DNA of 64,000 nt from Ruegeria discodermiae (GTDB lineage Bacteria > Pseudomonadota > Alphaproteobacteria > Rhodobacterales > Rhodobacteraceae): NCBI RefSeq assembly GCF_030758345.1, contig NZ_JAVAMO010000003.1:186001-250000 (forward strand), written 5' to 3'. Below, piece by piece: positions 1-8,748 of this stretch. A program made the translations under genes and the position numbers. The notes under the pieces were generated by a model. That model did not search any database, was not told the DNA's origin, and saw nothing but the letters and a program-made list of their open reading frames with translations. How positions within the stretch are numbered: position 1 is the first letter of the stretch; every line of letters begins with the position of its first letter.

Positions 1-603
1 CAGACCCTGATTATAATCCAAGCGGACGCGGAAATCGGGGAAGTCGCGGGCAATCCGTTCCAGCCGCATCACGTCGAAGGCGTGGTCTCGAAAACCGGTT
101 TTCAGCTTGATGATCCCAACGCCATCATCGCGCAGGCGCTCCATCAACGCGATATCGGCGTCGAAATCCGGGTTCGCAATCGAACAGCTCAGCGGGATGC
201 GATCCCGGCAACGCCCACCCAAAAGCGCCCAGACCGGCATGCCGGAAACCCGACCCGTCAGATCAAGCAGCGCGCTGTCCAGCGCCGCCTTCGCCTCGGT
301 ACAATGGGCAACCGCGCGCGTTGCCTGCCCCATGATCCCGGCCCGGTCCGCTATACGCTGCCCGACCACCAGCGGGCGCATGTAACGGTCGAGCGCGGCA
401 TAGCTTGCCTCGGGCGTGCCGGTGAAGACCGACCAGGGCGAGGCCTCGCCAAACCCCTGGCTCCCGTCTTCGCTGGTCAGTCGCAGAATGATGACCTCGC
501 AATGCCCCTCGACCCGGCCGATACCATGGTCCCGCGCGGATCGCACGGGCAGCGCGAGATGCCACAGATCGAAACCCGTGATGCGTTGATCGAGGTTTGA
601 CAT
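1..603 (-). CDS. Mandelate racemase/muconate lactonizing enzyme family protein (3' end outside window)
   Basis: Enolase-superfamily enzyme, which would abstract an alpha-proton from a carboxylate substrate with help from a divalent metal. The visible 201 residues hold the N-terminal capping domain and the start of the TIM barrel. The KLK pair at residues 166-168 matches the catalytic K-x-K of the muconate cycloisomerase branch, and DYNQ at 196-199 carries the first metal-binding Asp. The reading frame runs off the left edge, so about half the protein is missing, including the second and third metal ligands. It starts at an ATG that faces the LysR gene at 704, so that regulator probably controls it. 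The substrate cannot be told from this part. Confidence 0.85.
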   Translation of the reverse strand, partial: MSNLDQRITGFDLWHLALPVRSARDHGIGRVEGHCEVIILRLTSEDGSQGFGEASPWSVFTGTPEASYAALDRYMRPLVVGQRIADRAGIMGQATRAVAHCTEAKAALDSALLDLTGRVSGMPVWALLGGRCRDRIPLSCSIANPDFDADIALMERLRDDGVGIIKLKTGFRDHAFDVMRLERIARDFPDFRVRLDYNQGL

Positions 604-667
604 CGCGTCCCTTCTTACCGATGGGGAAGTGTGCGCGCCCAGCCTCATCATTTCCAATATTATGTTT

Positions 668-697
668 TTGGCAGGGTATCACTAAATCTTATATAAT
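668..697 (+). promoter_or_regulatory. Sigma70-type promoter of the LysR gene
   Basis: TTGGCA at 668-673 and a perfect TATAAT at 692-697, 18 bp apart. The LysR start codon begins at 704, only 6 nt after the -10 box. No Shine-Dalgarno sequence lies between them, so the transcript would be leaderless. A CCAA-N10-TTGG inverted repeat at 654-671 touches the -35 box and could be the LysR operator, though that is weaker evidence. Confidence 0.55.
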
Positions 698-703
698 GAT
701 TCC

Positions 704-1600
704 ATGCAGACCAATTTCCGGCAGTATCAGGCCTTTCACGCGATCATCGACACCGGCACCGTCACCGGGGCCGCCGAGCAGTTGGGCGTCTCGCAGCCCG
801 CGATATCGAACCTCCTGGCGCAGTTGGAGCGCCGGACCAAGCTGCGCCTGTTCGAGCGCAGCCGGGGCCGGTTGCTGCCCACGCCCGAGGCGGTGGTTCT
901 GTTCGACGAGATCGACACGATCGTGCGCGGCCTGGACCATGTGAACCAAGCGGTGGTCGATTTGCAGAACCAGAAGGCGGGACAATTGCAGGTGGCCACC
1001 AGCCATGCGATGGCCTTCGGCTTCATGCCCGGCCAGATCGCGCGCTTTACCGCCGACAAGCCGAACCTGACCATCGCGTTCCAGTCGCAATATTCCTCGA
1101 AGATACAGGAATGGGTGATGGCCGGGCTGTTCGAGATCGGGATTTGCGAGCTGCCGGTGCGCCATGACGGGTTGCACAAGCTCCCGTTCTTCTTCGAAAT
1201 CGTTTGCGCCCTGCCCGAGAACAGCCCGCTGGACGAACATGACGTGCTGACGCCCGCCTTGCTGAGCGACGTGCCCTTTATCGTGATGGGGGCCGATCAC
1301 ATGGTGAACCGCCGCGCGCGCGAGGCATTTCATTCGGTCGGCGCGCATTGGCGGGTGCGCTGCCAGACCGATCTGTTCCGCAACGCGCTCAACATGGTGA
1401 AAGAGGGGCTGGGCGCAACATTTGTCGACCCGTTCACGCTATCCAGCGACGATGGCGGCGGCTATGTGCTGCGCCGGTTCGCGCCGCGCATCCTGCTGGA
1501 TGTGGTAATCGTGACCGCGCGGGAACGACCGCTCTCCGCCATTGGCAGCCAATTCCTGACGCAAATTTCGGACAGCATGGCGACCATGGCGGTGGAGTGA
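704..1600 (+). CDS. LysR family transcriptional regulator
   Basis: 298 residues, the usual LysR length. The N-terminal winged HTH spans about residues 5-65 (GAAEQLGVSQPAISNLLAQL), followed by a linker helix and a periplasmic-binding-like effector domain from about residue 90. It is divergent from the enolase-superfamily gene at 603, the standard LysR arrangement, so it most likely controls that catabolic gene in response to its substrate or product. The start is set by the HTH position and by the promoter 6 nt upstream. The effector is unknown. The 3' end lies 10 bp from the end of the convergent carbonic anhydrase gene. Confidence 0.92.
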   Translation: MQTNFRQYQAFHAIIDTGTVTGAAEQLGVSQPAISNLLAQLERRTKLRLFERSRGRLLPTPEAVVLFDEIDTIVRGLDHVNQAVVDLQNQKAGQLQVATSHAMAFGFMPGQIARFTADKPNLTIAFQSQYSSKIQEWVMAGLFEIGICELPVRHDGLHKLPFFFEIVCALPENSPLDEHDVLTPALLSDVPFIVMGADHMVNRRAREAFHSVGAHWRVRCQTDLFRNALNMVKEGLGATFVDPFTLSSDDGGGYVLRRFAPRILLDVVIVTARERPLSAIGSQFLTQISDSMATMAVE

Positions 1601-1610
1601 TGCGGGCGTA

Positions 1611-2261
1611 TCAAACCGGTTTGAACTTCTGACTGGCGGGATCGTAATACTCCAGCCCACCGGCCCCGATATCGGTCCAGAGCCCGTGCAGGCTGAGCGT
1701 ATCATCTTCGACCGCCGAGGCGACAAATGGAAAGCTCATCAGGTTTTCCAGCGAGGCAACCACGGCCTGACGCTCGAACTGGCGCGCCTGCTCGACAGAA
1801 TCCTCGATGTCGGAAACCAGATCGTATTTCGGCTTCAGGATGTCCATCCAGCGCCCGACAAAGCTCTCCTTGGCTTCCAGCTGTGGCGCCTTGCCATTGC
1901 ACATGTCGATACAGCCCTGCACGCCACCGCACTGGGAATGACCCAGCACGATCAGATGCGTGACCTTGAGCGCGGTCACCGCGTATTCGATCGCCGCACT
2001 TGTGCCGTGATGGTCGCCATCGGGCAGATAGGGCGGCACCAGATTGGCGATATTGCGGTGAATGAAGAACTCGCCCTGATCTGCACCAAAGATCGAGGTG
2101 ACATGCACCCGGCTGTCACAGCAGGAAATCACCATCGCGCGGGGTCGCTGACCTTCGGTGGCCAACCGCTCGTACCAGGCATGGTTTTCCGCATAAGTTG
2201 TGGCCTTCCATCCGTGATAGCGCTGCACGAGGTAGCTTGGCAGGGGCCGGGCGTTTTCCAT
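1611..2261 (-). CDS. Beta-class carbonic anhydrase
   Basis: Zinc enzyme that interconverts CO2 and bicarbonate in the cytoplasm. The zinc-binding and catalytic motifs are intact: CCDSRV (Cys and the Asp-Arg dyad) and GHSQCGGV (His and second Cys). 216 residues, typical of the bacterial beta class. The ATG at 2261 (MENARPLPSYL) was chosen over one 13 codons upstream because the family usually begins just before the P-x-x-L segment and an AGG-containing ribosome site lies about 10 nt ahead. The last codons form a 14-bp palindrome, which is probably chance. Monocistronic and convergent with the LysR gene. Confidence 0.93.
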   Translation of the reverse strand: MENARPLPSYLVQRYHGWKATTYAENHAWYERLATEGQRPRAMVISCCDSRVHVTSIFGADQGEFFIHRNIANLVPPYLPDGDHHGTSAAIEYAVTALKVTHLIVLGHSQCGGVQGCIDMCNGKAPQLEAKESFVGRWMDILKPKYDLVSDIEDSVEQARQFERQAVVASLENLMSFPFVASAVEDDTLSLHGLWTDIGAGGLEYYDPASQKFKPV

Positions 2262-2418
2262 GATCTTTGACCTATCCTGTTCGTTTGGTTTTGACTGCAA
2301 TAATTCCTATTTGCCGCGAATTCGAGTTTTTTTGCAGTCCCAAGGCAACCTTTTGCAAACCAGTACGGGCTCAGGATGGCCGCGTGCCGTGGGGGCACAT
2401 GAATCAAGGGTGTGTGTG

Positions 2419-2799
2419 GTGGACAAGATTGTCACATTGATACAGGACGAATCCGTTCGTCTGAATTCCGGCCAACTGGCGGCGCTTTATCGCGATCTGG
2501 GCGATTCGTCGGCCGAAGACGTGGTGTGCCGCGCGGTCGAGGAACTGGCCGTTCGCCTGTCGGTCTGTGAACGGCTCTGGCGCAGCAAGGACTGGAACGA
2601 TCTGCGCAAAAGCGCGCGCTCGCTGGTCGCGATTGCGGAACAGGTCGGCATGGTGGCGCTGGCGCGTGTGGCCGCTGACGTGACCGACACGATCGACAAT
2701 GAAGATCCGGTCGCCACGGGCGCAACGCTTTATCGTCTGATCCGGGTGGGCGAGAGGTCGCTGACCGCGATCTGGGATCAGCGCGATCTGACGGTCTGA
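2419..2799 (+). CDS. Conserved alpha-helical protein, Hpt-like fold possible
   Basis: About 126 residues, GTG start preceded by AAGGG 9 nt upstream; GTG codons at 2410 and 2416 are alternatives. The sequence is almost all amphipathic helix. The stretch around DLRKSARSLVAIAEQVGM resembles the phosphotransfer helix of Hpt domains, but it has no His where an Hpt would carry one. I do not recognise a function. It stands alone upstream of the aminopeptidase gene on the same strand, with a 62-bp gap, and has no signal peptide or membrane segment. It could be a degenerate Hpt or an unrelated four-helix bundle. Confidence 0.7.
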   Translation: MDKIVTLIQDESVRLNSGQLAALYRDLGDSSAEDVVCRAVEELAVRLSVCERLWRSKDWNDLRKSARSLVAIAEQVGMVALARVAADVTDTIDNEDPVATGATLYRLIRVGERSLTAIWDQRDLTV

Positions 2800-2861
2800 G
2801 GGGCTTGCAGGCGGCTGCCGGGCAGGTAGTCTGAGCCAAAGCTAGTCACCGAGCAGATATC

Positions 2862-4244
2862 ATGACACTCGCCTTCGCCGATCCGACCGAAACCGCCTTG
2901 CCAGCGCATGTGCTCGACCAATCTGCGTTGGAGGGCTGGCTGACCAAGCAGGACGACCCGACCCGCGACTGGGTCGCGGCCAACGGGTTCACCGGCAGGA
3001 TCGGGCAGGCCCTGCTGATCTCCGCTTCCGGCGGTGCGCCCTGCTGTGCCCTGCTGGGCTATGGCACGCCCGACAGCCGAGCACGTAAGCGGTTCAGCTT
3101 GGCCGCCGCAGCCGAGAAGCTGCCAGCGGGGACATACCGGCTTGAGACCGAGATGACCGGTGACGCGCTTGCGGCGGAATGCTTTGGCTGGCTGATGACC
3201 GGTTATGTCTTTGACCGCTACAAGAAGAAATCAGCCAACAGCGCGCGTTTGGTGACGCCCGACGGTATCGATCGCAACCGAATCGAGGCGCTGGCCAATG
3301 CCGAGGCGCTGACGCGCGATCTGATCAACACCCCCGCCGCCGATATGGGGCCGGAGCAATTGCAAGCGGCGGCAACCGCTCTGGCCGAAGAATTCGGGGC
3401 GCGCGCCGCCACGATTGCGGGCGATGATCTGCTGGCTCAGAACCTGCCGATGATCCATACCGTCGGGCGCGCCGCCGAACAGGCGCCGCGCCTGATCGAG
3501 CTCAATTGGGGCAACACCGGTCCGCGCCTGACGCTGGTTGGCAAAGGTGTCTGCTTTGACACCGGTGGGCTCGACCTGAAGCCGGCCTCGGCCATGGCGC
3601 TGATGAAAAAGGATATGGGGGGCGCGGCAAATGTCCTGGGGCTTGCGCGGATGATCATGGCGCTGGGCCTGCCGGTGCAATTGCGGGTTCTGATCCCGGC
3701 GGTCGAAAACGCGGTGGCAGGCAACGCGTTTCGCCCCGGCGACATCCTGACCTCGCGCAAGGGGCTGACGGTCGAGGTCAACAACACCGATGCCGAAGGG
3801 CGGCTGGTGCTGGCCGATGCGCTCGCACTGGCGGATGAGGACGCACCCGATCTGATCATCTCGATGGCGACACTCACAGGCGCCGCGCGGGTGGCGGTGG
3901 GGCCGGATCTGGCTCCGTTTTACACCGATGACGAAGATGCGGCCCGCACCCTCAGCGAGGCGGCGGCGCGGGCCACCGACCCGGTCTGGCGGCTCCCGTT
4001 CCATACCCCGTATGAAAGCATGATCGAACCCGACATGGCCGATCTGGACAATGCGCCGGGCGGCGGCTTTGCCGGGTCGATCACCGCCGCGCTGTTCCTG
4101 CGCCGCTTCGTGACCGCCTCGCGCTACATCCATTTCGACATTTACGGCTGGCAACCGGCAAAGGCCCCGGCCCGTCCCAAAGGCGGTGCGGCGCAGGGAC
4201 CGCGCGCCCTGCTGGAAAGCCTGCCCGCCTTGCTGGACCTATGA
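2862..4244 (+). CDS. Leucyl aminopeptidase family protein (M17)
   Basis: Cytoplasmic two-metal aminopeptidase that releases N-terminal residues from peptides. The M17 signature NTDAEGRL is at about residues 307-314, and the metal- and substrate-binding segment with VGKGVCFDTGG and MKKDMGG at about 225-255. 460 residues, slightly shorter than E. coli PepA, as in the alphaproteobacterial branch. The N-terminal macro-like domain is present. Its end overlaps the next gene by ATGA, so the two are translationally coupled; both act on peptide bonds, consistent with peptide or peptidoglycan-fragment turnover. Confidence 0.92.
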   Translation: MTLAFADPTETALPAHVLDQSALEGWLTKQDDPTRDWVAANGFTGRIGQALLISASGGAPCCALLGYGTPDSRARKRFSLAAAAEKLPAGTYRLETEMTGDALAAECFGWLMTGYVFDRYKKKSANSARLVTPDGIDRNRIEALANAEALTRDLINTPAADMGPEQLQAAATALAEEFGARAATIAGDDLLAQNLPMIHTVGRAAEQAPRLIELNWGNTGPRLTLVGKGVCFDTGGLDLKPASAMALMKKDMGGAANVLGLARMIMALGLPVQLRVLIPAVENAVAGNAFRPGDILTSRKGLTVEVNNTDAEGRLVLADALALADEDAPDLIISMATLTGAARVAVGPDLAPFYTDDEDAARTLSEAAARATDPVWRLPFHTPYESMIEPDMADLDNAPGGGFAGSITAALFLRRFVTASRYIHFDIYGWQPAKAPARPKGGAAQGPRALLESLPALLDL

Positions 4245-5065
4245 GCGATCCGCGCCTGACACCGGTGAACGCCCGCGTTGCCGCCGCCCATCTGCGCGAT
4301 GTGCCCGAGGGGGTGCGCCGGGTCCAGAGTTCCGAAAGACAGATCAACCTGCCGGTTGTCGATCTAATGCGCTCGCCCGGGGGCAAGCGGGATCGGCAGC
4401 TTCTCTATGGCGAAAAGTTGCGCGTTTTTGAGGAGCGCGACGGCTGGGCGTTTGTGCAGGCCGACAAGGACGGTTATGTCGGCTATCTGCCTGGCGTTTC
4501 ACTCACCGCGATGCAACCGGCAACACATTGGGTCTCCGCCCCCGCGACCCATGCCTATGACGCCGCTGACATAAAATCCCCCGATCTCGCCACGCTCAGC
4601 TTTGGCAGCCTTGTGACGATCACCAGCAGCACGATCAGCTTTGCCGAAACGCCATTGGGCTTTGTGCCAAAGGTGCATCTGTCCGAAATCGACAGCTGCA
4701 TGACTGACCCGGTGGCGGTGGCGGCTGGCTTTCTGGGCACGCCCTATCTTTGGGGCGGCAACAGCCGATTCGGCATTGATTGTTCCGGTCTGGTGCAGGC
4801 CGCGCTGCTGGCCTGTGGCACGGCGTGTCCCGGCGACAGCGACCTGCAACAGGCAGACCTGGGGGAGACACTGCCCGACGGGAACGCTCCTGAGCGCGGC
4901 GATCTGCTGTTCTGGAAAGGACATGTTGCCTGGGTCGCGGACCCGCAGACCATTCTACATGCAAATGCAGGCCATATGGCGGTGGCCTATGAGCCAATGC
5001 AGGGCGCCATCGAGCGCATTCAGGCGCAGGGCGATGGGCCGGTTACGGCCCATAAGCGGCTCTGA
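4241..5065 (+). CDS. NlpC/P60 family peptidase with SH3 domains
   Basis: 274-residue cell-wall or murein-peptide hydrolase. Bacterial SH3-like repeats fill about residues 35-150, then a C-terminal NlpC/P60 domain with the catalytic Cys in IDCSGLVQ (about 180) and His in GHVAWV (about 227). This layout matches dipeptidyl-peptidase VI-like enzymes that cut gamma-D-Glu bonds of recycled peptides. No signal peptide is visible, which favours a cytoplasmic recycling role next to the coupled M17 aminopeptidase (4-nt overlap). Convergent with the DUF2794 gene 11 bp away. Confidence 0.9.
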   Translation: MSDPRLTPVNARVAAAHLRDVPEGVRRVQSSERQINLPVVDLMRSPGGKRDRQLLYGEKLRVFEERDGWAFVQADKDGYVGYLPGVSLTAMQPATHWVSAPATHAYDAADIKSPDLATLSFGSLVTITSSTISFAETPLGFVPKVHLSEIDSCMTDPVAVAAGFLGTPYLWGGNSRFGIDCSGLVQAALLACGTACPGDSDLQQADLGETLPDGNAPERGDLLFWKGHVAWVADPQTILHANAGHMAVAYEPMQGAIERIQAQGDGPVTAHKRL

Positions 5066-5076
5066 TCAGAGAAAGC

Positions 5077-5427
5077 TCAATCGAGGTCGATCGCGCGGAT
5101 CAGCTTACGCTCCAGCACCCTGAGCACCGCTTTCAGGTCATGCCCGCGTTTGAGGATTTGCCCATCCATCCCGACAACCGAGTACATTCCCTGCCGGTTG
5201 CGCAGCCTGGGCTGTTTCTCGACCCGGTATATGGGATGTTCTGCCGTGCGCCTGAAAATTGAAAATACGGCGACGTCGCGAAGGTTTGAAATACCGTAAT
5301 CCCGCCATTCTCCGGCGGCGACCATACGCCCATATACCGAAAGAATGAGGCTAAGCTCGCGCCGGTCGAATGCGACCTGCGTCTGGGCCTGTCCGGCGGG
5401 AAACCGGCTTGGAGGCTGCATGTTCAT
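5077..5427 (-). CDS. DUF2794 domain-containing protein
   Basis: 116-residue soluble protein. It matches the alphaproteobacterial DUF2794 family: FDRRELSLILSVYGRMVAAGEWRD, then YRVEKQP and a C-terminal segment beginning VLRVLERKL. The function of the family is unknown. The protein is small, basic at its C-terminus and has no membrane segment. ATG at 5427, with another in-frame ATG two codons later. Monocistronic by position. Confidence 0.88.
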   Translation of the reverse strand: MNMQPPSRFPAGQAQTQVAFDRRELSLILSVYGRMVAAGEWRDYGISNLRDVAVFSIFRRTAEHPIYRVEKQPRLRNRQGMYSVVGMDGQILKRGHDLKAVLRVLERKLIRAIDLD

Positions 5428-5805
5428 AAGATCAGCCTTGCCGCATTTTCACATCAAATCAAGCCTGACGCGTTGAAATCACGACCAACTGAGGCAATGC
5501 GGCACCCTGCAGACGCGCCCATTCCTGACGCGAGCCATGGTGTTTGCGCTGCCCCGGCGGCGTCAGCCATCCGATCCGACAGGTGGATATCCACCAAGCC
5601 ACCACCGATAGCTGTCGATAGATCGAACAAACGGAGCGCAGGATAACTCGGGCATCCCGACAGGATGTTCTCAGCAACACGCCAGGTGCCCGAGCTGCTG
5701 GCGCAAGGGAAAGACGTTGGCAGCGAAAGCCGGGACCTTTAGAACGGTGAGGCAACGGGCCCTCAGACCCGGCAAACAGCAAACGCATCGCGGGCAGCGC
5801 ATTTC
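5428..5805. other. Intergenic stretch without a supported gene
   Basis: About 380 bp between DUF2794 and the first glycosyltransferase. The only long open frame (minus strand, 5459-5788) translates to a Cys/Arg/Trp-rich product with no family resemblance and no ribosome site. No tRNA, hairpin terminator or repeat was seen. It probably carries the promoter of the gene at 5806. Confidence 0.5.
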
Positions 5806-8049
5806 ATGACCGAGCCAACATCATCCGGCGCCTTGTCGCTCTGCAGCCTGCAAAAGGTTCAGACTGGCGCGGTCACATTGCTGGACGCCGTGCTCACCGC
5901 ACCGGGTCAGGCGGACCTGTTCTTCACCCACGACACGCCACTCCACGCGATTGCAGCAGGGCCGCGCGCCGAAATCGTCGCGCAACGCACATTGGGCGGC
6001 TCGCCCATGGTCTCGGTCAGGTGGTCCGGGCCGCTCGATATGCTCTTTGACGGTGGCGCGGTCACGATACAGCCCTCCCCCCCCGAGCACGGGCGGTTTG
6101 CCGGGCGCAACGTGGCGCTGGCCCTGCGCAATGGCGAGCCGGCCAGCCTTGTTCTGGATTGGCTGCACTACCACCACAAGACCCACGGGCTGAACGGAGC
6201 GGTGATCCTCGACCGCAACGCACCGGGGACGGACCCGGAATTTGCCCGCGATCTGGGGGCCGAGTTGTCGGCAGGGGGTTTGGACTGCGCGCTGCTGGTG
6301 GTTTCCGCCGATCATCCGATGGGGCGCGACGGGGTGCCTGCGGAAACCCACCCCTATAGTGTGCCCGAAGCGCCCGGAAAGGACCGGATGGAGGTCCCGC
6401 CCCCCGATCCCTGGCACGCGCCATTCGCCGAGGTGATCCTCTATGAATGGGCGCGCGCGCGGTATCTCGGCGCTGCGCGGGCGGTGGCGAATTTCGATGT
6501 GCATGATCTGCTCAGCGACGCGCCGGGGCCAAGCGTCTTTGACCGCGCGGCCGCCAGCCCGACGGGTTATGTCACGATGATCGGGCGGCATTGTTATCCC
6601 TGGCGCATCCGCGACGGAAACAATCCCGCGTTCAGCGACCATGCCTGCGTGCAGTTCGATGCACCGCGCGCGCGACGGCGCTGGTGCGTGGCGCCAGGGA
6701 CGCTGGCCGGAGACAGCATGTGGCGCGCCATCCGCATCGGCGGGGCCGCACCCGACCCTGATCAGATGCAGCCCTTCTATCGCTGCATGGCGCTGCGGCA
6801 TCGGACCGGCGCGATATCGCGCATCGTGCCCAAATCCAGCCTGATAACGCACCCTCCGCTGATCGAGTTGCTGGAACGGCATTTCGAGACCAAACCAGCC
6901 CTGCCCCCGGCCCTAAAGCAGGATGTGAAAACCAACGGACGAAGGGCCATCGTTACCACGATGAAGAACGAGGGTCCGTTCATTCTGGAATGGATCGCCT
7001 ATCACCGCGCCATCGGGATCGATGATTTTCTGGTCTATTCCAACGATTGCACCGACGGCACTGACACGTTGCTGGACGTCCTGCAGGAAAAGGGCATTCT
7101 TCAGCATCGCGATAACCCCTATCGCAGCACAACGATGAAACCGCAGCACGCGGCGCTTGCGGCAGCGGACAGCGAGCCGGTGATTGCGCAGGCGGAATGG
7201 GTTGTCTGCATGGATGTGGACGAATTCATCAACATCAAATGCGGTGACGGTACGCTGGGCGCATTGCTCGAGGCGCTTGGCGACGTCAATCTGATCGCGA
7301 TGACATGGCGGCTGTTCGGCAATGGCGACCAGCATGATTTCACGCCCGATTTCGTCACCAGCCAGTTCACCACCTGTGCGCCCGAGCTTGCCCGGAAGCC
7401 GCATCAGGCCTGGGGGTTCAAAACGCTCTACCGCAATTCCGGCCTCTTCAAGAAGCTGGGCGTACATCGCCCCAAAGGGCTGAAGCCGCAGCTTTGGGAG
7501 CAGATCCGCTGGGTCAACGGGTCCGGCAAACCCCTGCCCAAGAAAATGTACCGCAATGCCTGGCGTTCGACGATGGACAGCTATGGATATGATCTGGTTC
7601 AGCTCAACCACTACGCGGTACGATCCGCCGAGAGCTTTCTGGTCAAGCGCGACCGAGGCCGCGTGAACCATGTCGACCGCGATCAGGGGCTCAACTACTG
7701 GTTTCGAATGAACAACAACGCCGACACGGACATCTCCATCCAGCGGATGTTGCCGCAGCTTCAGGCCGAATTTGATGCTTTGATGCAGGACCCCGATATC
7801 GCCGCGGCCCATACCGCAACGCTTCAGGCACATCGCAACAAGATCGACGCCCTGAAGCAGACACCGACCTATTCAGCCTTCTTCGACGAACTCACCAGCG
7901 CGCGGATGGAGAAACTGTCGCGCATGCATGCAAAGTTCGGCGCCAATGTCTTTCTGCAAGGGCCGCAAGCCGTCCCGCAGGAGGTGGTGGAGGCCGATCC
8001 GAAAGACCCGTTCTTCTTCACGATCAAGAAAGACGAGACCGAGCACTAG
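5806..8049 (+). CDS. Two-domain glycosyltransferase family 2-like protein
   Basis: 747 residues. The C-terminal half is a clear GT-A glycosyltransferase of the Glyco_tranf_2_4/GT92 type: TTMKNEGPFILEWIAYHRAI at about 383-402, SNDCTDGT after it, the metal-binding CMDVDEF at about 466-472, and a late NHYAVRS...KRDRGRVNH block. The N-terminal half repeats the plan in degenerate form (LVLDWLHYHHKTHGLNGAVI, then ANFDVHDL). It presumably transfers a sugar to a surface glycan. It is convergent with a methyltransferase gene and with a paralogue at 8749-10896. No signal peptide; cytoplasmic. Sugar and acceptor unknown. Confidence 0.85.
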   Translation: MTEPTSSGALSLCSLQKVQTGAVTLLDAVLTAPGQADLFFTHDTPLHAIAAGPRAEIVAQRTLGGSPMVSVRWSGPLDMLFDGGAVTIQPSPPEHGRFAGRNVALALRNGEPASLVLDWLHYHHKTHGLNGAVILDRNAPGTDPEFARDLGAELSAGGLDCALLVVSADHPMGRDGVPAETHPYSVPEAPGKDRMEVPPPDPWHAPFAEVILYEWARARYLGAARAVANFDVHDLLSDAPGPSVFDRAAASPTGYVTMIGRHCYPWRIRDGNNPAFSDHACVQFDAPRARRRWCVAPGTLAGDSMWRAIRIGGAAPDPDQMQPFYRCMALRHRTGAISRIVPKSSLITHPPLIELLERHFETKPALPPALKQDVKTNGRRAIVTTMKNEGPFILEWIAYHRAIGIDDFLVYSNDCTDGTDTLLDVLQEKGILQHRDNPYRSTTMKPQHAALAAADSEPVIAQAEWVVCMDVDEFINIKCGDGTLGALLEALGDVNLIAMTWRLFGNGDQHDFTPDFVTSQFTTCAPELARKPHQAWGFKTLYRNSGLFKKLGVHRPKGLKPQLWEQIRWVNGSGKPLPKKMYRNAWRSTMDSYGYDLVQLNHYAVRSAESFLVKRDRGRVNHVDRDQGLNYWFRMNNNADTDISIQRMLPQLQAEFDALMQDPDIAAAHTATLQAHRNKIDALKQTPTYSAFFDELTSARMEKLSRMHAKFGANVFLQGPQAVPQEVVEADPKDPFFFTIKKDETEH

Positions 8050-8070
8050 GGCCGGATCGCAACCCGGCCC
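8049..8070. terminator. Hairpin between convergent genes
   Basis: GGGCCGG at 8049-8055 pairs with CCGGCCC at 8064-8070 around an 8-nt loop, starting at the last base of the upstream stop codon. No T-run follows on either strand, so it is only a possible bidirectional terminator. Confidence 0.35.
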
Positions 8071-8076
8071 ACCGCC

Positions 8077-8709
8077 TTAACCGATGATACGGATGGCCGC
8101 CTGCATCTGCGAAAAGGCAATGTATTCATATTGGTCGCGATCCAGTTCCTCGGTCAGGGCCTTATATTCGCCCGCCTCCCAGAACGGGTAGCCGATCAAC
8201 TCGTCAAAAAGGACGATCGTCCCTTTCTTGAACCTGGACTTCGCCAGGCCGAGGATTGTCCTGGCCGGGGAATACGTGTCGGTATCGACATGTAGATACG
8301 CGATCTCGCCCTGCTCTTTTTCGAAGAAGGGCGGCAGCGTATCTTCGACCCAGCCCTTGGTCAGCACCACGTTGCTTTCCACTTCGGGCAATTGCCCCTT
8401 CAGATCAAAGGCCCCGGCCCCAAGATCGACCCCGACCCAGCTTTCCGACAGACCTTCAAAACTGTCAAAGCCATAAACTGTCCTGTTGGGATGAAACCGG
8501 GCCATCGCATTGATCGACCGGCCTTTCCAAACGCCGCATTCCATCATCAGGCCTGAATCGGGTATCTGTGTCGCCAACCAGGGCCAGAGCCGCTGTTTCC
8601 TGGGAAAAATCAGCGAGGTCGCGCCCTGCTCTTCGATGAACTCTGCGGACCGGGCGGCGGCCCTGTGGTGCAGGTGGTCAATCGGGTTCTTGGACAGGCC
8701 AGTTTCCAT
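8077..8709 (-). CDS. TylF/macrocin O-methyltransferase-like SAM methyltransferase
   Basis: 210 residues. The SAM-binding motif I ECGVWKGRSI lies at about residues 57-66, followed by YGFDSFEGL and the HVDTDTY motif at about 140 typical of TylF-type sugar O-methyltransferases. It follows the glycosyltransferase gene on the same strand by 39 bp, so the two probably form an operon and the enzyme may methylate the sugar being transferred. Cytoplasmic, no signal peptide. The substrate is not deducible from the sequence. Confidence 0.85.
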   Translation of the reverse strand: METGLSKNPIDHLHHRAAARSAEFIEEQGATSLIFPRKQRLWPWLATQIPDSGLMMECGVWKGRSINAMARFHPNRTVYGFDSFEGLSESWVGVDLGAGAFDLKGQLPEVESNVVLTKGWVEDTLPPFFEKEQGEIAYLHVDTDTYSPARTILGLAKSRFKKGTIVLFDELIGYPFWEAGEYKALTEELDRDQYEYIAFSQMQAAIRIIG

Positions 8710-8748
8710 CTCCGGCTCCTCATGTGAAGGGTTGAAATTGCGTGGCGG

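Noticed and set aside
1611-1624. 14-bp perfect palindrome TCAAACCGGTTTGA
   Set aside because: It is made of the last sense codons and stop of the carbonic anhydrase gene; no promoter or second copy was found.
5459-5788. 109-residue open frame on the minus strand
   Set aside because: Composition looks like translated noncoding DNA, no ribosome site and no family resemblance.
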